64,000 bases of DNA from Alphaproteobacteria bacterium (lineage in GTDB: Bacteria > Pseudomonadota > Alphaproteobacteria > Ferrovibrionales > Ferrovibrionaceae), in assembly GCA_017307375.1 (NCBI GenBank), contig JAFKFH010000005.1, positions 310,001 to 374,000 of the forward strand. The letters are read 5' to 3'. Positions 45,347 to 54,631 of this stretch are shown here, one piece after another. Within the stretch, counting starts at the first letter, position 1, and the number at the start of each line of letters is the position of its first letter. The position numbers and the translations under genes are program-made. Below the pieces are notes generated by a model that made no database searches, was not told the origin of the DNA, and saw only the letters and a program-made list of their open reading frames with translations.

Positions 45347-46114
45347 ATGACCTTCGATCAGCGCATAGCCTTCGTCGCCGCCACCGGCGAGGCCGAAATC
45401 GCCAAGGCCGGGCTGGAGGCGCGCTATCCGCATGTGCCGCCGGCCGAGGCCGACGTCATCGTGGCGCTGGGCGGCGACGGCTTCATGCTGGCGACCCTGC
45501 ATCGCTACATGCGGCGCAACGTGCCGATCTACGGCATGAACCACGGCACCATCGGCTTCCTGATGAACGTCTTCAACGAAGACGGCCTGCTGGAACGGCT
45601 GGAAAAGGCTACCATCTCGACGATCAACCCGCTGCGCATGCGCGCCTATCGCGATTCCGGCACCGAGAGCGAGGCGCTGGCCTTCAACGAAGTCTCGTTG
45701 CTGCGCCAGACCCGCCAGACCGCCAAGATCCGGATCACCATCGACGACAAGGTCCGGGTCGACGAATTGATCTGCGACGGCGTCATGGTTGCGACCCCGG
45801 CCGGGTCGACCGCCTACAATCTGTCGGCCCATGGCCCGATCCTGCCGTTGAATGCCGGCGTACTGGCCCTGACGCCGATCTCGGCCTTCCGCCCGCGGCG
45901 CTGGCGCGGCGCACTGCTGCCGCGCAAGGCGCAGGTTCGCTTCGACATTCTCGAGCAGTACAAGCGCCCGGTCAGCGCCACCGCCGACGCGACCGAGGTG
46001 CGCGATGTGGTCGCCGTCGAGATCGCGGAGGCGCCCGAGATCTGCATGCGGCTGATGTTCGATCCCGAGCACGGCCTGGAAGAAAGAATCCTCAGCGAGC
46101 AGTTCAACGCCTGA
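45347..46114 (+). CDS. nadK: NAD kinase
   Basis: This enzyme phosphorylates NAD to NADP. The 255-residue product has the ATP-binding [11 protein letters not shown] motif, [10 protein letters not shown], the NE-x-SLLR segment and [17 protein letters not shown]. Length fits the shorter alphaproteobacterial form. It starts 53 bases after moaA and could share its transcript, though the functions differ. Confidence 0.95.
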   Translation: MTFDQRIAFVAATGEAEIAKAGLEARYPHVPPAEADVIVALGGDGFMLATLHRYMRRNVPIYGMNHGTIGFLMNVFNEDGLLERLEKATISTINPLRMRAYRDSGTESEALAFNEVSLLRQTRQTAKIRITIDDKVRVDELICDGVMVATPAGSTAYNLSAHGPILPLNAGVLALTPISAFRPRRWRGALLPRKAQVRFDILEQYKRPVSATADATEVRDVVAVEIAEAPEICMRLMFDPEHGLEERILSEQFNA

Positions 46115-46151
46115 GTAGAAGAAGACTATAGAAAACCGAGGGGAAACGACG

Positions 46152-46772
46152 ATGGGCAAGCCGGTCATCTACGGCATTACGCGCAGCCGCGCCTTCCGCT
46201 GCCTGTGGGCAGCCGAGGAACTCGGCCTCGATTGCGAGCAGGCACAGGTCAACTTCGCCGACGGTTCGTCGCGGACGCCGGAATTTCTCGCGATCAATCC
46301 GATGGGGGCAGTGCCGGCCCTGGCCGATGGCGACCTGAAGCTGTTCGAATCGCTGGCAATCAACCTGTATCTCGCCAAGAAGCACGCCGAAAAGGGCCTG
46401 TGGCCCGCGACGCTGGAAGATGAGGCACGGGTGTTCCAGTGGACCCTGTGGGTCGCGACCGAGATCGAACCCCAGGCCTCGACCATCCTGTTCCATGGCG
46501 CCCTGCTGCCCGAGGACAAGCGGGATCCCGCCGCGCTGGCTGCCGCACAGAAGAAGATCGCCAGGCCCCTGGCCGTACTGGATCAGCATCTGTCCGACCG
46601 CGACTACCTGCTGGGCGGCAGCTTCACCATCGCTGATCTCAACGTCGCCGCTGTGATGGCCTGGCTGCAGGTCGGCCGCCTCGACATGTCGGCCTGGCCA
46701 AACGTGACCGCCTGGATGGCGCGCTGTCTGAAGCGGCCGGCGGTCAAGACGGTGAATTCCCGCCCGGCCTGA
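46152..46772 (+). CDS. Glutathione S-transferase family protein
   Basis: The 206-residue product has a thioredoxin-like N-terminal domain with the ITRSRAFRCLWAAEELG helix, the NPMGAVPALADGDLKLFES segment with its cis-Pro and Ser that bind glutathione, and an all-helical C-terminal domain (about residues 90-205). The active-site residue is not clear from sequence: a Ser at 12 in TRSRAF could serve. Detoxification or a side-chain transfer is likely; the substrate is unknown. Confidence 0.9.
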   Translation: MGKPVIYGITRSRAFRCLWAAEELGLDCEQAQVNFADGSSRTPEFLAINPMGAVPALADGDLKLFESLAINLYLAKKHAEKGLWPATLEDEARVFQWTLWVATEIEPQASTILFHGALLPEDKRDPAALAAAQKKIARPLAVLDQHLSDRDYLLGGSFTIADLNVAAVMAWLQVGRLDMSAWPNVTAWMARCLKRPAVKTVNSRPA

Positions 46773-46818
46773 ACCCGCACCGCGATCGGCCAGCAAGCAG
46801 CGGACCGAATTTTGCCAC

Positions 46819-46834
46819 TGGCTTAATTAAGCCA
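46819..46834. promoter_or_regulatory. Perfect 16-bp palindrome upstream of the ArsR-type gene
   Basis: TGGCTTAATTAAGCCA is fully self-complementary and ends 19 bases before the GTG start of the ArsR-type gene. It has the A/T-rich CTTAATTAAG core common for ArsR/SdpR-type sites. Autorepression is the simplest reading. Confidence 0.75.
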
Positions 46835-46853
46835 TTCGCGAAATATTGATCCT

Positions 46854-47159
46854 GTGGACAGCTTCACGGCTTTGGCCGACCCGACCCGCCGCCAGATTCT
46901 CGAACTGCTCAGCCGTGGCGACCATGCCGCTGGCGAGATCGCGGAACGCTTCGCGGTGAGCGCCCCGGCGATCTCGCAGCATTTGAAAGTGCTGCGCGAA
47001 GCACGGCTGGTTCGCGCCCGGATCGACGGCCAGCGCCGGATTTACAGCCTCGACCCCGCCGGCTTTGCCGAGGTCGATGCCTGGATGCATCAGGTCCGGC
47101 AATTCTGGTCGGCGAGACTCGATGGGCTGCCCACCCGCCACGGCGAGCCGGACAACTGA
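46854..47159 (+). CDS. ArsR/SdpR-type helix-turn-helix repressor
   Basis: The 101-residue winged helix has the ADPTRRQILELLSRGDHAAGEIAE helix-turn-helix region, then VSAPAISQHLKVLREARLV and a wing RIDGQRRIYSLDP. No metal-binding Cys cluster is visible, so this is the SdpR/redox-free branch rather than an arsenic sensor. It starts with GTG. In many genomes such a gene is followed by a SRPBCC/AHSA1 gene; here it is not: the next gene is convergent, 15 bases away. Confidence 0.9.
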   Translation: MDSFTALADPTRRQILELLSRGDHAAGEIAERFAVSAPAISQHLKVLREARLVRARIDGQRRIYSLDPAGFAEVDAWMHQVRQFWSARLDGLPTRHGEPDN

Positions 47160-47174
47160 TCCGCCTTCGCTTGG

Positions 47175-48140
47175 TCATCCGTCGTTCAGATGGCAGGCCG
47201 AGAGGTGCCCGGCTGCGACGGGCCGCAGCACCGGCGCCTCGCTGCGGCAACGCGGCATCGCATGCGGGCAGCGCGGGTGGAAGTGGCAACCCGGCGGCGG
47301 ATCGAGCGGTGACGGAATTTCGCCGGCGACCGGTCGAAAATCCTGGTCCGGCGCGTCAAGCCTGGGCACGGCGGCCAGCAAGGCAAGGGTATAGGGGTGA
47401 TTGGCGCGGGCAAACAGGTCCGCGGCCGGGCAGAGTTCGACGATCCGGCCGAGATACATGATGGCGATGCGGTCGGCGACATGCTCGACCACGCCGAGAT
47501 CGTGGCTGATGAACAGGTAGGTCAGGCCGAGCTGGTCCTTGAGGTCGAGGAACAGGTTGATGACCTGGGCCTGAATCGACACGTCGAGGGCCGCGACCGC
47601 CTCGTCGCAGACGATGAAGCGCGGATTGACGGCGAGCGCCCGGGCGATGCCGATACGCTGGCGCTGGCCGCCCGAGAACTGGTGCGGAAAGCGGCGGGCA
47701 TAGGCGGGATCGAGGCCGACCCGCGCCAGCAGCCCGGCAACGAACGCGGCCTTGTCGCGCCGTGCCACCAGGCCATGGGCGACCGGCGCCTCGGCAATCG
47801 CTTCGCCCACGCGCATCCGCGGGTTCAACGACGCATAGGGGTCCTGGAAGATCATCTGCGCGTTGAGCCGTGCCGCCCCCTGCCCCAGCACCGCGCCCTC
47901 GAACAGCGCGCGGCCCGTCGTCGGCATCATCAGACCCGCCGCGATGCGACCCAGCGTCGACTTGCCGCAACCGGATTCTCCGACCAGCCCGACCACCTCA
48001 CCCGCCGCGATTTCCAGGTCGACCCGGTCTAGCGCCTGCACGACCTCGCCCTTCAGTCCCGCGCCCAGCAGGTTGGCCAGCCGCCCCGCGACGTCCAGCT
48101 TGCGCACGAAGCGCTTGGTGATGCCTTCCAGCCTGATCAT
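47175..48140 (-). CDS. Peptide/opine-type ABC importer ATP-binding protein (second ATPase)
   Basis: The 321-residue product carries Walker A GESGCGKST, signature FSGGQRQRIGI, Walker B FIVCDEAVAAL, and a C-terminal Cys-rich oligopeptide-importer extension (PPGCHFHPRCPHAMPRC) that in the DppF family can hold an iron-sulphur cluster. The usual DEPTSAL is DEAVAAL here. Its ATG overlaps the preceding ATPase stop. It is the last gene of the five-gene operon. Confidence 0.93.
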   Translation of the reverse strand: MIRLEGITKRFVRKLDVAGRLANLLGAGLKGEVVQALDRVDLEIAAGEVVGLVGESGCGKSTLGRIAAGLMMPTTGRALFEGAVLGQGAARLNAQMIFQDPYASLNPRMRVGEAIAEAPVAHGLVARRDKAAFVAGLLARVGLDPAYARRFPHQFSGGQRQRIGIARALAVNPRFIVCDEAVAALDVSIQAQVINLFLDLKDQLGLTYLFISHDLGVVEHVADRIAIMYLGRIVELCPAADLFARANHPYTLALLAAVPRLDAPDQDFRPVAGEIPSPLDPPPGCHFHPRCPHAMPRCRSEAPVLRPVAAGHLSACHLNDG

Positions 48141-49102
48141 GCCGCGTCACCCAGCGGATGGATGCAGCGCACCGCCCGGTCCGCGCCGGCCTCGGCCAGG
48201 GCGGGCATGGCTTCGCAGGCCGCGGTGGCGCGGCTGCAGCGCGGCGCGAAGGCACAGCCCGGCGGCAGGCGGCCGAGCGACGGGGCCATGCCGGGAATGG
48301 CGACGAGGCGCTGCCCCCTGCCCGCCCCGCGCGGCAGCGAGTCGAGCAGACCGCGGGTATAGGGATGCAGCGGTGCGGCCAGCACCGCGCGGGCCGGGCC
48401 GCTTTCGACGATGCGCCCGGCATACATGACAGCGATGCGGTCGGCGAGCCCGGAGACGACGGCGAGATCGTGACTGATCCAGATCAGGGCCGTGCCGCTC
48501 TCGCGCGCCAGCTTGCGCATCTCGAACAGGATCTGGCCCTGGATGGTGACGTCGAGCGCCGTGGTCGGCTCGTCGGCGATGATCAGTTGCGGCTTGTGCA
48601 GCAGGGCGATGGCGATGGCCACGCGCTGGCGCATGCCGCCCGAGAACTGGTGCGGATAGGCCAGCAGCCGTTCGTCCGGTGACGGAATGCCGACGCGTGC
48701 CAGCGCGTCGCGCGCCCGTGCCCGCGCCGCCTCGCGGCCGGCATCCTCGTGGGCCAGCACGGCCTCGATCATCTGGGTGTCGATGCGCAGCACCGGGTTC
48801 AGGGTCATCATCGGATCCTGGAACACCATGGCGATGCGCGCGCCGCGCAGCCGTCGCAACTCCTCCTCCGGTAGGCCGACGAGATCGCGTCCCTGGAACA
48901 GGACGCGGCCGCCGGCGATGCGCCCCGGCGGATCGATCAGCCCCAGGATAGAGAAGCCGGTGATCGACTTGCCGGAACCCGATTCGCCGACCAGGCCGAG
49001 GATCTCGCCGGGGCCGACCTGCAGCGAGACGCCGTCGACCGCGCGGATCAGCCCGGCGCGGGTCGGGAACTGGGTCTGCAGGTCCTCGACCACAAGGGTC
49101 AT
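48137..49102 (-). CDS. Peptide/opine-type ABC importer ATP-binding protein (first ATPase)
   Basis: The 321-residue product has Walker [10 protein letters not shown] (Ile in place of the last Thr), signature [11 protein letters not shown], Walker [17 protein letters not shown] and the C-terminal extension [17 protein letters not shown]. It is a DppD/OppD-type subunit. The start ATG at 49102 overlaps the preceding permease stop; upstream reading in the same frame is antiparallel noise from that gene. Confidence 0.93.
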   Translation of the reverse strand: MTLVVEDLQTQFPTRAGLIRAVDGVSLQVGPGEILGLVGESGSGKSITGFSILGLIDPPGRIAGGRVLFQGRDLVGLPEEELRRLRGARIAMVFQDPMMTLNPVLRIDTQMIEAVLAHEDAGREAARARARDALARVGIPSPDERLLAYPHQFSGGMRQRVAIAIALLHKPQLIIADEPTTALDVTIQGQILFEMRKLARESGTALIWISHDLAVVSGLADRIAVMYAGRIVESGPARAVLAAPLHPYTRGLLDSLPRGAGRGQRLVAIPGMAPSLGRLPPGCAFAPRCSRATAACEAMPALAEAGADRAVRCIHPLGDAA

Positions 49103-49992
49103 TGCGGCCCCCGCGGGTTCAGCACTTCGCGCAGCCGGTCGCCGACCAGGTTGATCGCGACGATGGTCACGAGCAGCGCCACGCCGGGAAACATGCTGAT
49201 CCAGTACTTGCCCGACAGGACGTACTGGAAGCCGTTGGCGATCAGCAGGCCGAGCGAGGGTTCGGTCACCGGCAGGCCGAGGCCGAGGAACGACAGCGTC
49301 GCCTCGAGCGCGATGGCATGGGCCATCTGCACGGTGGCGATCACGATGACGGGCGCGAGGCAGTTCGGCAGCATGTGGCGGAACAGGATGCGCGCCGACG
49401 ACAGGCCCAGGCCCCGCGCCGCCTCGACGTAATCCTTGCGCCGTTCGACCATCGCCGAGGCGCGCACGGTGCGGGCGTAATAGGCCCATTGCACGGTGAC
49501 CAGCGCGAACACGATCTTGCCGATGCCGTTGCCCAGTACGGCGATGAGGATCAGCGCGATCAGGATCGCCGGGAAGGAGAGCTGGATGTCGACGATGCGC
49601 ATGATCGCCCCGTCGATGCGGCCGCCGGCATAGGCTGCGATCAGGCCGAAGGCCAGGCCGACCGCGAGGGCGATGCCGGTCGCCGCCGCCCCGACCGCGA
49701 CCGAGATGCGCAGGCCGTACAGGATCGCCGAGACCATGTCGCGGCCCTGGTCGTCGGAACCGAGCCAGAAGCGGAAACCGGCCGACGCTTCCGAGCCCGG
49801 CGGCAGGCTGCCGTCCATGATGTCGAGCTGGGCCAGCGCATAGGGATTCTGCGGCGAAATCAGCGGCGCGGCCAGCGCCAGGCCGAGGCAGATGACGAGC
49901 AGCACCAGGCCGAACATGGCCAGCCAGCTTTCGGCATAGGCCGAAACCATCCGTCGCCAGGGGGCCTCGTCGTCGACGATCGCCGCGCTCAA
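49099..49992 (-). CDS. Peptide/opine-type ABC importer permease (DppC-like)
   Basis: The 297-residue permease has about six helices and the ATPase-contacting EAA-type loop with EAARGLGLSSARILFRHMLPN. FWLGSDDQGRDMVSAILYG is the typical DppC-type N-terminal periplasmic segment. The start is a TTG that overlaps the preceding stop as TTGA; a later ATG (residue 15) is possible but would lose the coupling. Confidence 0.9.
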   Translation of the reverse strand: MSAAIVDDEAPWRRMVSAYAESWLAMFGLVLLVICLGLALAAPLISPQNPYALAQLDIMDGSLPPGSEASAGFRFWLGSDDQGRDMVSAILYGLRISVAVGAAATGIALAVGLAFGLIAAYAGGRIDGAIMRIVDIQLSFPAILIALILIAVLGNGIGKIVFALVTVQWAYYARTVRASAMVERRKDYVEAARGLGLSSARILFRHMLPNCLAPVIVIATVQMAHAIALEATLSFLGLGLPVTEPSLGLLIANGFQYVLSGKYWISMFPGVALLVTIVAINLVGDRLREVLNPRGPQ

Positions 49993-50966
49993 TGGTCGAG
50001 GTCCTTCAGCCGGATGCGCGGATCGAGCAGCGAATAGACCACGTCGACCACCAGGTTGATGAAGATGACGATGGCCACCGTGACCATCAGATAGGCGACG
50101 ACCACGGGGCGGTCGAGGCGCTGGATCGAATCGATGATCAGCTTGCCCATGCCCGGCCAGTTGAAGATCGATTCGGTGACGACGGCGAAGGCGATGACGG
50201 CGCCGAGTTCGAGGCCGAGCACGGTCACCACCGGCAGCATGATGTTCTTCATCACGTGCACGCCGACGATGCGGCCCCAGGACAGCCCCTTGGCCCGCGC
50301 GAACCTGATGTAGTCGAGCGGCAGCACCTCGCGCACCCCGGCCCGCACCAGGCGGATCATCAGCGCGATGTTGAGCAGCGCCAGGTTGATCGCCGGCAGG
50401 ATCAGGTGCCGCCAGCCGTCGACCGTGAACAGACTGGACTTGATCCCCAGGAATTCGGCAACCGGCCCGCGGCCGTTCGACGGCAGCCAGCCGAGCTGGA
50501 CCGCGAACACGAGGATCAGCATGATGCCGACCCAGAAAGTCGGCAGCGAAAAACCGAGGATCGAGCCGGCGAGGATCGTGCGCCCGGCAAACCCGTCGGG
50601 CCGCAGCCCGGCCCAGAGGCCGAGCGGCAGGCCGATGACCACCGTGAGGAACACGGCAGCGAAGGCGAGTTCCAGCGTCGCCGGCAGACGCTGCAGGATC
50701 AGCGTCACCGCCGGCAGGCCGAACACGAACGAGCGGCCGAAATCGCCGCCCAGCGCACCCTGAACGAAGCTCGTGTACTGCTCCCAGATCGGCTTGTCGA
50801 GGCCGAGCGCGGCGATGGCCCGCGCGCGCTCGACCTGATCGGCATCGGCGGCGACGAATATCTCCACCGGGTCGCCGATCAGGTAGACGCCGAAGAACAC
50901 CAGCAGCGACATCACGAACAGCACCAGCGCCGCCTGCAGCAGGCGCCGGATCACATAGGCGGTCAT
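49989..50966 (-). CDS. Peptide/opine-type ABC importer permease (DppB-like)
   Basis: The 325-residue permease starts with MTAYVIRRLLQAALVLFVMS, typical for DppB. It has a long periplasmic loop after the first helix and the coupling loop RFARAKGLSWGRIVGVHVMKN. It begins ten bases after the binding-protein stop. Confidence 0.93.
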   Translation of the reverse strand: MTAYVIRRLLQAALVLFVMSLLVFFGVYLIGDPVEIFVAADADQVERARAIAALGLDKPIWEQYTSFVQGALGGDFGRSFVFGLPAVTLILQRLPATLELAFAAVFLTVVIGLPLGLWAGLRPDGFAGRTILAGSILGFSLPTFWVGIMLILVFAVQLGWLPSNGRGPVAEFLGIKSSLFTVDGWRHLILPAINLALLNIALMIRLVRAGVREVLPLDYIRFARAKGLSWGRIVGVHVMKNIMLPVVTVLGLELGAVIAFAVVTESIFNWPGMGKLIIDSIQRLDRPVVVAYLMVTVAIVIFINLVVDVVYSLLDPRIRLKDLDH

Positions 50967-50976
50967 CGGATCCGCG

Positions 50977-52551
50977 TCAGCCGGCCGGTTTGACCGTCAT
51001 CGCGTATGTGTATTCGTCGGCCCGCGGCGCGTAGGTCAGGCCCTTCTTCATCGCCCAGGAATTGACGTTGTAGAACAGCGGAATGATCGCGTGGTCCTGC
51101 ATCGCCATCGCGGTCGCATCCTGCAGCAGCTGCTCGCGCTTCTTGTCGTCGATCGTGGCCATGATCTCGTCGATGGCGGCATCGAGCTTCGGGTTCGAAT
51201 AACGGCCGCGGTTGGAGGCGCCCCACCCCTTGTCCTTGTTCGGCGTCGCGACCAGCGAGCGCAGCGGCGACGAAACCTCGCCGGTACCCGACCCCCAGCC
51301 GACCAGCATCACCGAGAAGGCATAGGTCGGCCCGGCCGACTGGGTCGCATAGGTCGACCAGGGCTGGGTCTGCACCTTGGTCTCGATGCCGGCACGGGTG
51401 AACATCGGGCCGATCGCCTGGATCACCTTGTCGGCATTGGGATAGCGGTCCGACGGGCCATGGATGGTCATCGCCAGGCCGTTGGGAAAGCCGGCCTCGG
51501 CCAGCAGCTTCTTGGCAAGCTCGACGTCGTAGGCGTCGGGCTGGAACTTCGACGAGGCGCCGAAGAATCCTTCCGGCAGGAAACCGCCGGCGGCGATCGC
51601 CTCGCCCTCGAAGATGCGGTCGACGATCGCCTTGCGGTTGATCGCGTGGCTGAGCGCCGCACGGACCCGAGGATCCTTCAGCGGATTGGCCTTCAGCGGC
51701 TGCCCGGCCTTGTCGGTGACCATCGGCGTCTCGTCGCGGAAGCTGTCGAGATGCAGGTAGATCAGCCGGTTCGAGGTGATCGAGGCCATGCTGAGCGTCG
51801 GCGATTTCTTGATCGCGGCCAGGTCGACCGAGGGCACGGCATCGATGATCTGCACGTCGCCCGACAACAGGGCGGCGGTGCGTGTCGCATTGTTGGGCAT
51901 CACGCGGACGACGACATTGGCCCAGTGCGGCTTCGCCCCCCAATAGGCGTCGTTGCGTGCCAGCACCACGCGGTCGCCGGCCTGGAACGAGACGAACTTG
52001 TAGGGGCCGGTGCCGATCGCGGCCGGGCCTGAATTGAACTCGGCCGTCGGCGCCTCGACCGCCTTGCGCGAGGTGATGTTCACCGAGGCGAGGTCGTTGG
52101 GCAGCAGCGGGGCGGGCTTCTGGGTCTTGAAATGCAGGGTCAGGTCGTCGACCACGACGATCTCGGCGATCGGGCGTACCGAGGCGGAGAACGACGACGG
52201 GCTGTTCGGGACCCAGGGCACGCGCTTGAACGTCGCCACCACGTCGGCTGCGCCGAAAGGCGTACCGTCGTGGAAGGTGACACCCGGGCGCAGCTTGAAT
52301 TCCCAGGTCGTGTCGTCAATCGCCTTCCAAGAAACGGCGAGCCCCGGTTTCAACCGCTGCTGCTCGTCCTGGTCGACCAGGCGGTCGAAGATATGCGCGG
52401 CGATGGTATTGTTCGGACCGACGTTATGGTAGTGCGGGTCGATCGAGGTGATCGAGCCGGCCAGGCCGATGGCGAGGTCCTGGGCCGCGGCGGCGAACGG
52501 CAGGAAGGCAACGGTCAGTCCCAGCGCCAGGCGGCGCAGACGGCTGCTCAT
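50977..52551 (-). CDS. Peptide/opine-type ABC importer substrate-binding protein (family 5)
   Basis: The 524-residue product has a Sec signal peptide (MSSRLRRLALGLTVAFLPFA, cleavage near AAAQD) and the family 5 fold: the PGVTFHDGTPFGAADVV segment and VRAALSHAINRKAIVDRIF block, both diagnostic. The substrate could be a di- or oligopeptide, an opine or an N-acylated amino acid. It is the first gene of the importer operon, divergent from an aspartoacylase-like gene 113 bases away. Confidence 0.94.
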   Translation of the reverse strand: MSSRLRRLALGLTVAFLPFAAAAQDLAIGLAGSITSIDPHYHNVGPNNTIAAHIFDRLVDQDEQQRLKPGLAVSWKAIDDTTWEFKLRPGVTFHDGTPFGAADVVATFKRVPWVPNSPSSFSASVRPIAEIVVVDDLTLHFKTQKPAPLLPNDLASVNITSRKAVEAPTAEFNSGPAAIGTGPYKFVSFQAGDRVVLARNDAYWGAKPHWANVVVRVMPNNATRTAALLSGDVQIIDAVPSVDLAAIKKSPTLSMASITSNRLIYLHLDSFRDETPMVTDKAGQPLKANPLKDPRVRAALSHAINRKAIVDRIFEGEAIAAGGFLPEGFFGASSKFQPDAYDVELAKKLLAEAGFPNGLAMTIHGPSDRYPNADKVIQAIGPMFTRAGIETKVQTQPWSTYATQSAGPTYAFSVMLVGWGSGTGEVSSPLRSLVATPNKDKGWGASNRGRYSNPKLDAAIDEIMATIDDKKREQLLQDATAMAMQDHAIIPLFYNVNSWAMKKGLTYAPRADEYTYAMTVKPAG

Positions 52552-52664
52552 GACATAAGTCTCCCGATTTTTGACGTCTTTATAAGAAGCCCCATTGGCG
52601 CGAACTCTACATTAGGCCGCGCAGCGGTGCTATCACTGTCGCCGCAGGGCAAAACCCGAGGGGT

Positions 52665-53603
52665 ATGAAGGACATGCGGCTCCAGCCGATCGACATCGAG
52701 CGCTATGCCGGGGGCAATACCGGCATCGACCACGTCTGGCATTTCGCCGGCCCGGTTTCCGGGCCGCATGCCGCGATCCTGGCGCTGATGCACGGCAACG
52801 AGCTATGCGGCGCCCATGCGCTGGCCTTCCTGCTCGATAGCGGCCTGCGCCCGGCGCGCGGCGCCCTGACATTGGCCTTCGCCAATGTCGACGCCTATCG
52901 CAGCCTCGATCCCGCCAACCCGAATGCCGCCCGCTGCCTGGACGAGGACATGAACCGCGTCTGGTCGCCAGACGTGCTCGACGGCCCGCGCCAGTCGCGC
53001 GACCTGGCCCGCGCCCGGCTGCTGCGGCCGGTCTTCGACAAGGTCGACCTGCTGCTCGACCTGCATTCGATGCAGACGGAAAGCCCGCCGCTGGTCCTGT
53101 CCGGCCCGCTGCCCAAGGGTCGCGCCTTCGCCCGCACGCTGGGCGTGCCCGCCCATATCGTCGCCGATGCCGGTCATGCCAATGGCGTGCGCCTGCGCGA
53201 CTATGGCGGTTTCGGCGATCCGGGCAGCCAGAAGAACGCGCTGCTGGTCGAATGCGGCCAGCATTACGACCCGGCATCGGCCGACGTCGCCATCGACTGC
53301 TGCCTGCGCTTCCTGACCGCTGCCGGCATGCTCGACCGGGCTGCCGCGGTCAGCCTGCGCCCGCTGCCGCCGGCCCAGCCCCAGCGGGTGGTCGAGGTGA
53401 CCGAGGCGGTGATGATAACCGGCGACAGCTTTACCTTCACCGCCGAGTATCGGGGCATGGAAGTGATCCCGCGCGCCGGCACGGTGATCGGCCATGACGG
53501 CGACCGGCCGGTCGCCACGCCTTACGACGACTGCGTCATGGTGATGCCGTCCAAACGCCAGACGCGCGGCCAGACCGCGGTGCGGTTCGGACGCCTCGTC
53601 TGA
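52665..53603 (+). CDS. Succinylglutamate desuccinylase/aspartoacylase-like hydrolase
   Basis: The 312-residue product fits the M14-type deacylase family that releases an acyl group from an N-acylated amino acid. Zinc ligands are in LMHGNELCGA and LLDLHSMQ (His-x-x-Glu and His), and a catalytic-type Glu lies in LLVECGQHYD. No signal peptide, so it should act on solutes imported into the cytoplasm. Divergent from the importer, it may process what that importer brings in; the link is inference. The AbrB-family gene follows two bases later. Confidence 0.88.
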   Translation: MKDMRLQPIDIERYAGGNTGIDHVWHFAGPVSGPHAAILALMHGNELCGAHALAFLLDSGLRPARGALTLAFANVDAYRSLDPANPNAARCLDEDMNRVWSPDVLDGPRQSRDLARARLLRPVFDKVDLLLDLHSMQTESPPLVLSGPLPKGRAFARTLGVPAHIVADAGHANGVRLRDYGGFGDPGSQKNALLVECGQHYDPASADVAIDCCLRFLTAAGMLDRAAAVSLRPLPPAQPQRVVEVTEAVMITGDSFTFTAEYRGMEVIPRAGTVIGHDGDRPVATPYDDCVMVMPSKRQTRGQTAVRFGRLV

Positions 53604-53605
53604 CG

Positions 53606-54631
53606 ATGCTGGGCCGCAACGTCCTGGCGCTGGCGGCAGGCGCCGCCGGCGGCGCGCTGTTCTACTGGCTGCGCATGCCGCTCGCCTGGATGCTCGGCGC
53701 GATGACCGCGACCGCCGTGCTGGCGCTGTCGGGCGCCCGGCCCGAGGTGGTGTCCTGGCTGCGCTCGGGCCTCATCATGGTGCTGGGCGTGCTGCTCGGC
53801 TCATCCTTCAGCCCGGCGCTGCTCGGTCATCTGCGCGACTGGGTCGACAGCTTCGTCGCCCTGATCATCTACCTGCCGCTCCTGTCGGCGCTCGGCTACG
53901 CGGTGTTTCGCTATGTCGGTCGGCTCGACCCGACCACCAGCTATTTCAGCGGCATGCCCGGGGGCCTGAGCGAGATGGTCACGGTCGGCACCGAACAGGG
54001 CGGCGATACCGCGGTGATCTCGCTGCTGCATGCGATCCGGGTGTTCACGGTCGTCATGCTGATCCCGTTCTATTTCCGCTATGTCGAAGGGCTGGTCGTG
54101 CCGTCGGGCGTGACGGTGCTGGGTCCGACGCATCTGACGCCGCTCGATGCGCTGCTGCTGCTCGGCTGCATCGCCGTCGGCGGGCCGCTGGCCGGCTGGC
54201 TGCGCCTGCCGGCCTCGCAGTTGCTGGGGCCGATGCTGCTGTCGGCCGGCATCCATTTCGGCGGGCTGACCGACGGCAAGCCGCCGGCCGAACTGGTCGC
54301 CATCGCCCAGATCGGGGTCGGTGCCGCGCTGGGCTGCCGCTTCGCCGGGCTGAAATGGACCCGCATCGCCCGTATCGCGCTGCTCTCCCTGCTGGCGACG
54401 CTGCTGATGCTGTCGGCCGCCGCGCTGACCTCGAAGCTGATCGAGACGTTCGCCGGGATCAGCGCGGCCGGCGCCCTGCTCGCCTTCGCCCCCGGCGGCC
54501 TTGCGGAAATGTCCCTCGTCGCGCTTGGACTGGGCATCGACACCGCCTATGTCGCGACGATGCATCTGGTGCGCGTGATCCTGGTCGTGATCATCGCGCC
54601 GCTGGCATGGAAGCTGCTGGCGCGGCGGTGA
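53606..54631 (+). CDS. AbrB-family membrane protein (putative transporter)
   Basis: The 341-residue product has about ten helices in a two-fold repeat, each with a Pro/Gly-rich segment: MLGAMTATAVL and FSGMPGGLSEMVTVG in the first half, PMLLSAGIHFGG and FAPGGLAEMSLVALG in the second. The name comes from an early link to ammonia monooxygenase; function is not settled. It follows the hydrolase closely and is probably co-transcribed. Its last 41 bases overlap the end of the convergent MFS gene. Confidence 0.85.
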   Translation: MLGRNVLALAAGAAGGALFYWLRMPLAWMLGAMTATAVLALSGARPEVVSWLRSGLIMVLGVLLGSSFSPALLGHLRDWVDSFVALIIYLPLLSALGYAVFRYVGRLDPTTSYFSGMPGGLSEMVTVGTEQGGDTAVISLLHAIRVFTVVMLIPFYFRYVEGLVVPSGVTVLGPTHLTPLDALLLLGCIAVGGPLAGWLRLPASQLLGPMLLSAGIHFGGLTDGKPPAELVAIAQIGVGAALGCRFAGLKWTRIARIALLSLLATLLMLSAAALTSKLIETFAGISAAGALLAFAPGGLAEMSLVALGLGIDTAYVATMHLVRVILVVIIAPLAWKLLARR

